This document shows positions 57,329 to 64,000 of a DNA stretch of 64,000 bases, piece by piece. Source of the stretch: an uncultured Burkholderiales bacterium. Its GTDB lineage: Bacteria > Pseudomonadota > Gammaproteobacteria > Burkholderiales > Burkholderiaceae_C. Below the pieces are notes generated by a model that was not told where the DNA came from, searched no databases, and was given only the letters and a program-made list of their open reading frames with translations. Each line of letters begins with the position of its first letter. Within the stretch, counting starts at the first letter, position 1. The DNA is taken from the NCBI GenBank assembly GCA_903832625.1, contig CAILCI010000058.1:1-64000 (forward strand). Reading direction: 5' to 3'. The position numbers and the translations under genes were made by a program.

Positions 57329-59251
57329 TTAGAGTGCTTTCACCGCGCCTGTAGAAGCCGTCAAATATCCCACCGCAGAACCAAAACGGTCTTTGTAGTT
57401 TTGGCGCATCAAGGGGTCTAACGCTTCTTTGACCTTGTCGTGCAACTTGGCCACCCAGTCGCCTGCATGTTGGAAGTTGCTGGTGATGTACATGAAGCCG
57501 TTGAGGTCATCCACCACACCCAAGCCTGTGGCCTCAGCGCCCGAGGGCATGGACATGAGGCGGCTCAACTTTTTGGTGTCTACGTTGTAGGCCCACAAGA
57601 AGTTGTTGACGTGCGAATTGGTGTCTTCACCAATGAACAAGGTGCGCAGTTTTTCCGAGAACTTCAGGTTGTCGGGGTTGGAGATTTTGTCGGGATTGGC
57701 CAAGTTGCCCAAAGCGTCTTGCGCAATGTCTTCGCCCATCAACAAAGCGCGCGTTTGTGAGGGAACCCATTCACTGGCAATGGCCGCGCCTTGGGTGTCT
57801 TTTTGCCCTCCGCTCAAGCTGTGCGCCACGATGCCACCTGCGATCAAGGCCTTGTCAACTGTCACGCCATGCACGGCGTCCCAGCCTTTGCCGCCTTTGA
57901 CCATCGAGTCTTGGATGTAAGATAACGCTGAGTAAGCCACTTTGTCTTTGATGTTGACCGTTGTGCCTTCCATTTTGGTGAAAGCCATGCTCGCGCCCAC
58001 CAAATAGGCATAGCGGTGGGTTTCCAAGAAAGCAGCCGCTTTCTCCATGCCAGGCTTAACTTTGACCCAGTTGGCCACGCCGCCCAAATAAATTTTGGTG
58101 AAGCTCGTATCGCTGGGGTCGGCCTTGAGCACCGTCATGATGTCGGCGGGTTTCAAGGTGTTGGCGAGTTTTTCGATTTCATCGCTGGTCGCGTGACCGA
58201 GTTTGATCCAGCTCAGTTTGGCACCGGCGTCTGCCGGGTTGAGCGAAAAGCCCTCGCCCACTTTGGCGACATACAAGGTGCCGGCAGACAAGGTTTTTTC
58301 TTTGTCGGCGACGAACATGAACAGGCCGCCGTTGGTGGCGTCGTCGCCCATCAACACGGTGCGGTTGTCAGGCATGACTTGCACCAATTCGTGCGAAATG
58401 CGACCCATGCAGAAGTGTTTGACGATGCTGCCCGTGCCGTCTGGGTTGACCGTGACTTCTGGCAAATGCCCGTAGTGGTAAGGGTTCGCAATGCCTTCTT
58501 GGCCAAACACGTTTTTGCTGAAGGCTTTGAACACTTTGTTGTCGGCGATGAAATGCGCGTCGGGTTCGTATTCTTCGCTGGACAAATGGGTGTTCCAAGG
58601 CGAGAGGCTGGAGCCGCAGGTGATCCACAGCGCTTGCACCGACGAGGTGTCCACATTGTGGTACTTGACCAAGCTGAGTTTGCCCGTTGTGGGGTCTTGG
58701 TCGAGGGTCAGCACGGCAATCGGAGAAGGCAAGGTGCCGTAAGTCAGGGCACCGCTTTGGTCGGCGTTGTTGTATTCGAACTGAACCACCGCAAACACAG
58801 CATTGCCTTTGACACCCGCCACCGTGGCTTTGGGCAGTTTGAGCAGCGATGTGCCGTCGGGGCAATCCGAGAAGAACTGGCGTTCTTTGCCTGACACAGA
58901 CTTGTCAATAATGGGTTGGTTGACGATGTTGTAGTAACCACCTGCCAACACCTTGCCGCCTTTGCCATCGCTGACCATGTCGCCAGTGATGAAAAATGGC
59001 TCATAGGCCAGTTTGTAACTTTGTTTGCTGCCGTCTTGAAAACTGATGTCCAGACCCGAGCCCACTGCCGTGGTGGCCATGGCCGCGGCTTGCGCCAAGC
59101 TGGGCGCGGGCATTGAGCTGAAAGTGGCTGAGGCAAAAGCTTTTGAGCCATTTTCGGCTGCAAAAGCGCTCAAACCCGACAAAGGCAGCATAGGCGCTGC
59201 GGCCATGATTTTGAGGATGGAACGACGGCTAGAAGTGTTCGAATGTGTCAT
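57329..59251 (-). CDS. PhoX family (DUF839) alkaline phosphatase, putative Tat substrate
   Basis: SSRRSILKIMAAAPMLPLSGLSAFA leader; CGSSLSPWNTHLSSEEYEPDAHF; GRISHELVQVMPDNRTVLMGDDATNGGLFMFVAD. Confidence 0.93.
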   Translation of the reverse strand: MTHSNTSSRRSILKIMAAAPMLPLSGLSAFAAENGSKAFASATFSSMPAPSLAQAAAMATTAVGSGLDISFQDGSKQSYKLAYEPFFITGDMVSDGKGGKVLAGGYYNIVNQPIIDKSVSGKERQFFSDCPDGTSLLKLPKATVAGVKGNAVFAVVQFEYNNADQSGALTYGTLPSPIAVLTLDQDPTTGKLSLVKYHNVDTSSVQALWITCGSSLSPWNTHLSSEEYEPDAHFIADNKVFKAFSKNVFGQEGIANPYHYGHLPEVTVNPDGTGSIVKHFCMGRISHELVQVMPDNRTVLMGDDATNGGLFMFVADKEKTLSAGTLYVAKVGEGFSLNPADAGAKLSWIKLGHATSDEIEKLANTLKPADIMTVLKADPSDTSFTKIYLGGVANWVKVKPGMEKAAAFLETHRYAYLVGASMAFTKMEGTTVNIKDKVAYSALSYIQDSMVKGGKGWDAVHGVTVDKALIAGGIVAHSLSGGQKDTQGAAIASEWVPSQTRALLMGEDIAQDALGNLANPDKISNPDNLKFSEKLRTLFIGEDTNSHVNNFLWAYNVDTKKLSRLMSMPSGAEATGLGVVDDLNGFMYITSNFQHAGDWVAKLHDKVKEALDPLMRQNYKDRFGSAVGYLTASTGAVKAL

Positions 59252-59313
59252 GGTGTCTAGAAGGTCTTCAAAAGAAACCATCCTAGGTTTTGTTTATGAC
59301 AGCTGCATGAAGA

Positions 59314-60048
59314 TCACTGCTTTGGGCTTGCCGTTTCGCTGGGATGCTCTGCTTCTTTTTCTGCCTCGGCTTGCGCGGCTTCTTGATCTGCCAATGCCTT
59401 GAGCTCCCATGCTTGAACAAACGCTTGAATGTAAGCGGCACTTTGGGCTTGGTTAGCCGATTGCGCGAGTTCCTGCGCAGTGTTTCCGTTTTTGTTGGTG
59501 ACGGTTGGGTCTGCGCCCTCTTCTAACAAGAGTTTCACGGCCAAGGGCGACTTGCTGTAGAAAGCAGCCATCATCAGGGGCGTGTTGCCATCGGGCGACT
59601 CCGCATCGATGTAGGCGCTTTGGTCGAGTAACAAACGCATCATGGCGATGTGGCCTTTGCTGGCGGCGTAATGCAGCGGCGACCAGCCTGGGCGATTGAC
59701 TTCTGCGCCTTGTGCGATCAACAACTCCGCGATGTCGACTTGGTTGTGAATGGCGGCCAGCATCAGCGCAGATTCGCCTTGGGGGTTGTCGACATTGACG
59801 CGTGTGCGGGGGTCATGGAGCAGCAGCTTGGCGGTTTTTGTGGCGTCAGACTCAATGGCGACGATCAAGGCGGGTGTGAGGTTTTCGCTCGGGCTGTTGG
59901 GGTCAAAACCGACAGCAATCAGGCTGCTGACTGTGGCGTCATTGTCGAGCTTGATGGCACGAAAAAAAGCATCAAACGAACCAGCTTCCACAGAAGAAAA
60001 TCCAATAAAAACATATAGATATATGAAATATTTAAAGTATTTTCTCAT
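59314..60048 (-). CDS. Ankyrin repeat domain-containing protein (exported)
   Basis: Signal peptide; repeated GESALMLAAIHNQVDIAELLIAQGAEVN / WSPLHYAASKGHIAMMRLLLDQSAYI / GNTPLMMAAFYSKSPLAVKLLLEEGADP. Confidence 0.93.
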   Translation of the reverse strand: MRKYFKYFIYLYVFIGFSSVEAGSFDAFFRAIKLDNDATVSSLIAVGFDPNSPSENLTPALIVAIESDATKTAKLLLHDPRTRVNVDNPQGESALMLAAIHNQVDIAELLIAQGAEVNRPGWSPLHYAASKGHIAMMRLLLDQSAYIDAESPDGNTPLMMAAFYSKSPLAVKLLLEEGADPTVTNKNGNTAQELAQSANQAQSAAYIQAFVQAWELKALADQEAAQAEAEKEAEHPSETASPKQ

Positions 60049-60839
60049 TTTGAAATGGCGCTAAAAAGTTGGTCAAAATTACGACTCGTGGCTTCGGCCA
60101 CCGCTTGCACGGTGATGCCTTTGATGTCCGCAATTTGCTGCGCCACAAACGGCACATACGACGGATTATTGGTTTTACCGCGAAACGGCACGGGCGCAAG
60201 ATAGGGGCTGTCGGTTTCAATCAGAATGCGCTCTAGCGGCACAAATTGCGCCACATCCCGCAAATCTTGGGCATTTTTGAAGGTCAAGATGCCAGAAAAC
60301 GAGATGTAAAAGCCCAAATCCAGCCCTGCCCTCGCCACCTCGGCGGTTTCGGTAAAGCAATGGAACACACCGCCCGCACTGCCCGCCGAGCCGTCTTCGC
60401 CCTCTTCTTTGAGCAAGCGGATGGTGTCCTCAGACGCGCTGCGGGTGTGGATGATGAGCGGCAACTGGGTGTGCTGCGCCGCCCGAATGTGGGTGCGAAA
60501 ACGCTCGCGCTGCCATTCCATGTCGGCCACGCTGCGGCCTTCTAAGCGGAAATAGTCCAAGCCCGTCTCGCCAATGCCGACCACGCGGGGGAGTTTGGCG
60601 CGCTCTAACAAGTCGTCCAGACTGGGTTCTTGCACATCGTCGTTGTCGGGATGCACGCCCACGGTGGCCCAAAAATTGTCATAGGTCGTGGCCAGCGCGT
60701 GGACTTCGTGAAAACGCTCCAAGCTGGTGCTGATGACCAAGGCGCGTGTGACCTGCGCTTGTTGCATGTCGGCACGAATGGTGTCGATGTTTTGCATCAA
60801 CTCAGGAAAATTTAGATGGCAATGCGAATCTGTGAACAT
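60045..60839 (-). CDS. tatD: TatD family hydrolase
   Basis: MFTDSHCHLNFPEL; VGIGETGLDYF; ILIETDSPYLAPVPFRGKTNNPSYV. Confidence 0.94.
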   Translation of the reverse strand: MFTDSHCHLNFPELMQNIDTIRADMQQAQVTRALVISTSLERFHEVHALATTYDNFWATVGVHPDNDDVQEPSLDDLLERAKLPRVVGIGETGLDYFRLEGRSVADMEWQRERFRTHIRAAQHTQLPLIIHTRSASEDTIRLLKEEGEDGSAGSAGGVFHCFTETAEVARAGLDLGFYISFSGILTFKNAQDLRDVAQFVPLERILIETDSPYLAPVPFRGKTNNPSYVPFVAQQIADIKGITVQAVAEATSRNFDQLFSAISK

Positions 60840-60884
60840 GTCAAAACCCAAGTAAAAACGTGTTGATAGCCCAACCGAAGGGGC

Positions 60885-61940
60885 TCAAGCCCTTGGCGCT
60901 GAGGTGCGCTGCGCTTTGTCGGCACTGTGGCGCATCGCCATCTGTGCACCTGCGGCCAAGGCTTCCACCATCAGGCCGGGGTTGTAAGGATGTTCTGCGG
61001 TACGCAGGCTCTGGGACAAGTCTTTCGCCCATTGGGTCAGCGAGGCCATGCTGCCCGCCGTGGGCAAATCGGCTGGCAAGAAAAAACGTGGCGCTGCGCC
61101 GGCGTGTGAAGCCAGCAAGTCGTGACAGAGTTTTTGCAGCGCCGAGATGATTTGCGCGGGCGTGCTGTCGGACAAGCTGCTCAAATCGCCGCGTTGCGCG
61201 GCTTTAGGCAATGCCGCCCAGTGACTGGCTTTGAGGCCGGTGTTGGCGAGCATGAGCGCGTCTTCAGGACGACCTCCGGCGGCGCGCAACAAGCTGGGCG
61301 CATCGGCAGCGGGCAGGCCTTGTTCACTGAGCCATTGCAGCGACTGCGGTTCATCCGGCCAAGCCATGTTGTGCATTTGGCAGCGGCTGCGGATGGTGGG
61401 CAACAGTTGGTGCGCGGCTTCGCTGGCGAGCACAAAACGGGTTTCACCCGGTGGCTCTTCCAGGGTTTTGAGGATGGTGTTGGCCGTCACATGGTTCATG
61501 CGTTCGGCGGGGTAAATCAAGACGACTTTGGTGCTGCCGCCAGAACGGGTTTGCTGGGTGAAGGCCACCATGTCGCGGGCAGCTTCGACGCGAATTTCTT
61601 TGCTGGGTTTGCGTTTTTTGTCGTCGAGGTCTTTTTGGGTTTTCTCATCCAGCGGCCAGCCCAGCTCCAGAGCCAAGGTTTCGGGCATGAGCACCGCTAA
61701 ATCGGCATGGGTGCGCACATCGACCGCGTGGCAGCTTTTGCACTGGTAGCAAGCGCCTTGCGGAGTGGGTTGCTCGCACAACCAAGTGCGTGCCAATTCC
61801 AGCCCCAAGCTGTATTGGCCCAAGCCAGACGGGCCTTGCAGCAGCCACGCATGGCCTTGGCGCGTCAGCAAGCTGCTGAGTTGGTGTTGCAGCCAAGGCC
61901 CCAGCGTTGGGCGCACTTGAGGTTTTTCTTTGTCGCTCAT
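60885..61940 (-). CDS. holB: DNA polymerase III delta' subunit
   Basis: [24 protein letters not shown] zinc motif ([11 protein letters not shown]); [22 protein letters not shown]; next to tmk. Confidence 0.93.
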   Translation of the reverse strand: MSDKEKPQVRPTLGPWLQHQLSSLLTRQGHAWLLQGPSGLGQYSLGLELARTWLCEQPTPQGACYQCKSCHAVDVRTHADLAVLMPETLALELGWPLDEKTQKDLDDKKRKPSKEIRVEAARDMVAFTQQTRSGGSTKVVLIYPAERMNHVTANTILKTLEEPPGETRFVLASEAAHQLLPTIRSRCQMHNMAWPDEPQSLQWLSEQGLPAADAPSLLRAAGGRPEDALMLANTGLKASHWAALPKAAQRGDLSSLSDSTPAQIISALQKLCHDLLASHAGAAPRFFLPADLPTAGSMASLTQWAKDLSQSLRTAEHPYNPGLMVEALAAGAQMAMRHSADKAQRTSAPRA

Positions 61941-62575
61941 GCGCTTAACCAACCCCGCTGCACCAAGCTGGCGTGTAATTGCGCCCACACCGCCTCACGC
62001 GCTTGCGCCGCATTGAGGCGCACAAAACGCGCTGCGTCGGCTTCGGCGCGAGCGGCATAGCCGTCAGACACGGCCTGAAAAAACGCCACCGGCTGAGATT
62101 CAAACCGATCTGGCACACGCGCTGCGGCCAGCCGCTGCGCGGCAATGGCGGGGTCGAGTTCAAACCAAACCGTGACATCCGGTTGACGCAATCCGTGTGC
62201 GGAGGTTTGTACCCACGCTTCTAATTGGCGCAAGACCGTCAGGTCAAAACCGCGCCCGCCGCCTTGGTAGGCGAAGGTGGCGTCGGTGAAGCGGTCGCAC
62301 AACACCACATCGCCACGCGCCAAAGCCGGTTCGATGACTTGTTGCAAATGATCGCGCCGCGCGGCAAACACCAGCAAAGATTCGGTCAGCGAATCCATGG
62401 CGTCATGCAGCACCATCTCGCGTAGCTTTTCAGCCAAAGGCGTGCCGCCTGGCTCGCGGGTGAGCGTGACTTGGCGACCTTGTTGGGCGAAGGCTTGCGC
62501 CAAGGCCTCGATGTGCGTGGACTTGCCCGCGCCGTCGATGCCTTCAAAGCTGATGAATAAACCTGTGCTGGACAT
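61937..62575 (-). CDS. tmk: Thymidylate kinase
   Basis: [58 protein letters not shown]. Confidence 0.96.
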   Translation of the reverse strand: MSSTGLFISFEGIDGAGKSTHIEALAQAFAQQGRQVTLTREPGGTPLAEKLREMVLHDAMDSLTESLLVFAARRDHLQQVIEPALARGDVVLCDRFTDATFAYQGGGRGFDLTVLRQLEAWVQTSAHGLRQPDVTVWFELDPAIAAQRLAAARVPDRFESQPVAFFQAVSDGYAARAEADAARFVRLNAAQAREAVWAQLHASLVQRGWLSA

Positions 62576-62580
62576 ACGCT

Positions 62581-63657
62581 CTATTTTGCCTGCCCTGCTT
62601 TGAGCTGAAATTTCGCCACGGCTTGGTTGTGTTCTTCCAGCGTCGCGCTGAATTGGCTGCTGCCGTCGCCGCGCGCCACAAAGTACAAGGCATCGCTTTT
62701 GGCGGGTTGCACGGCGGCCAGCAAAGCATTTTTGCCGGGCATGGCGATGGGCGTGGGCGGCAAGCCTTTGCGGGTGTAGGTGTTCCACGGCGTGTCGGTG
62801 TGCAAGTCGGCGCGGTGCAAATTGCCGTCAAAGGCTTCGCCCATGCCGTAGATGACCGTAGGGTCGGTTTGCAGCGGCATGTCAATGCGCAAACGGTTGT
62901 GAAACACGCTGCTGATCATGCTGCGGTCGCTCTCGCGGCCTGTTTCTTTTTCGATCACGCTGGCCAAAATCAAGGCTTCTTCGGGCGTTGTGACTTGGAT
63001 ATTGGCTTGGCGCGCTTCCCAAACTTGCGCCAGTTGTTTGTTCATGGCGTGAGCGGCACGCTGCATGAGGTGTAACTCGGAGCTGCCTTTGCCGTAGGTG
63101 TAGGTGTCGGGGAAAAACCGACCTTCAGGCGCGACGCCGGGCAAGCCCAATTGGTGCATCAATTCTTCGTTGCTCAGGTTTTGGGTGTCGTGCTTCAAGC
63201 CGTCGGCTTTGCTGAGCGCGGCACGAAACTGCTTGAAAGTCCAGCCGTCAATCAGTGTGACGGCTTTGAGACTTTCTTCGCCGCGCGTGAGTTTGCGCAG
63301 CAAGTCCAAAGGCGTGTTGCCCTGCGCCAATTCGTAACTGCCCGCGCGCAGCTTGCGTGATTGGCCGCTGTATTTGAACAAGGCAAACAGCAATTCGGGG
63401 TTGACGTTCACACCCGAATCGACCACGACCACCGCCATTTCACGCACCGAGGTTTGCGGTTCAATGGACACATCGACCAGTTGTGCCTTGAGCGACAAAG
63501 GCGAATACAGCCAAGCCGTGACGCCTGCGCCCGAGAGAATCAGCAGGCTCAAAAACAGCAAAAAAACGCGCTTGATAAGCTTGAACACAACCCTGTTCCT
63601 GTGAGGTTCATCAGAGAGAGGATGATAATTCACGCATGACAAGCTATTTCGAATCAT
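62581..63657 (-). CDS. mltG: Endolytic transglycosylase MltG
   Basis: TM anchor; [59 protein letters not shown]; true start probably inside the listed ORF. Confidence 0.93.
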   Translation of the reverse strand: MIRNSLSCVNYHPLSDEPHRNRVVFKLIKRVFLLFLSLLILSGAGVTAWLYSPLSLKAQLVDVSIEPQTSVREMAVVVVDSGVNVNPELLFALFKYSGQSRKLRAGSYELAQGNTPLDLLRKLTRGEESLKAVTLIDGWTFKQFRAALSKADGLKHDTQNLSNEELMHQLGLPGVAPEGRFFPDTYTYGKGSSELHLMQRAAHAMNKQLAQVWEARQANIQVTTPEEALILASVIEKETGRESDRSMISSVFHNRLRIDMPLQTDPTVIYGMGEAFDGNLHRADLHTDTPWNTYTRKGLPPTPIAMPGKNALLAAVQPAKSDALYFVARGDGSSQFSATLEEHNQAVAKFQLKAGQAK

Positions 63658-64000
63658 TACAAGGCGCCGCCGCCCTGCCCCACCTCGGCGTGATCCGCGC
63701 GTCGGGCGCAGATGCCGCCAACTTTTTGCACAACCAACTGACCCAAGACGTGTTGCTTTTGCCTGTGGGACAAGCCCGACTGGCCGCTTTTTGCAACGCC
63801 AAGGGGCGTGTGCAAGCCAGCTTTGTGCTGCTCAAAGTCAGCGCGGACGATATTTTGTTGGTACTCAGCCGCGATTTGCTGGCGCAAACCTTGAGGCGGT
63901 TGTCCATGTTTGTGCTGCGCGCCAAGGTCAAACTGGCAGATGTCAGTGATGACGGGCAAGTCTCGCTGCGTGGTTTGTTGGGCGCTGCGGCTTGTGCCGG
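63636..64000 (+). CDS. ygfZ: Folate-binding protein YgfZ (partial, runs off the window end)
   Basis: ATG at 63636: [66 protein letters not shown]. Confidence 0.9.
   Translation, partial: MTSYFESLQGAAALPHLGVIRASGADAANFLHNQLTQDVLLLPVGQARLAAFCNAKGRVQASFVLLKVSADDILLVLSRDLLAQTLRRLSMFVLRAKVKLADVSDDGQVSLRGLLGAAACA

Noticed and set aside
58016-58894. 292-aa plus-strand ORF inside the PhoX gene
   Set aside because: Antisense shadow; PhoX motifs on the minus strand are clear.
1-64000. CRISPR arrays, tRNA/rRNA genes, IS elements or prophage
   Set aside because: No direct-repeat arrays, transposase, integrase or phage-like translations were seen; covariance-model and HMM scans would be needed for certainty.

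Overview
The window is a gene-dense, ordinary-looking chromosomal segment of a Burkholderiales (probably Comamonadaceae-like) bacterium; the taxonomic call is inferred from gene families and gene order only. I saw no rRNA, tRNA, CRISPR array, prophage or IS element. Main blocks: (i) a fructose-type ABC sugar uptake operon with a ROK regulator and an RbsD/FucU mutarotase; (ii) housekeeping genes (murI, YgiQ-type radical SAM, smpB, ratA/rnfH, guaB, guaA, a second infA, tadA) interspersed with three small toxin-antitoxin modules (BrnTA, HigBA, YefM/YoeB); (iii) an orphan solute-binding protein next to a hybrid histidine kinase, followed by a second two-component system and a CzcCBA-type RND efflux operon; (iv) a scar where a PLP aminotransferase and a divergent MarR regulator have both lost their 5' ends; (v) a MazEF module; (vi) a cobalamin operon (btuB-cbiA-btuF-cobO-cbiB-cobD-cbiP) running into a DUF1800/DUF1501 pair; (vii) an NAD-dependent formate dehydrogenase operon (fdsGBA-fdhD-fdsD) with an OFA-family transporter and a divergent regulator; (viii) PhoX phosphatase and the ygfZ-mltG-tmk-holB-tatD-ankyrin cluster. 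I found no clear-cut new defence or mobile system. The best leads are: TadA fused to a degenerate alpha/beta-hydrolase domain; a structured btuB leader lacking canonical cobalamin-riboswitch motifs; paired palindromes in the formate regulator/transporter intergenic region; an 11-bp-phased triple repeat upstream of the RND operon; a terminator-like hairpin abutting guaA; an SBP/hybrid-kinase pair; and the double 5'-truncation scar. All product calls come from reading the translations; no database search was run.
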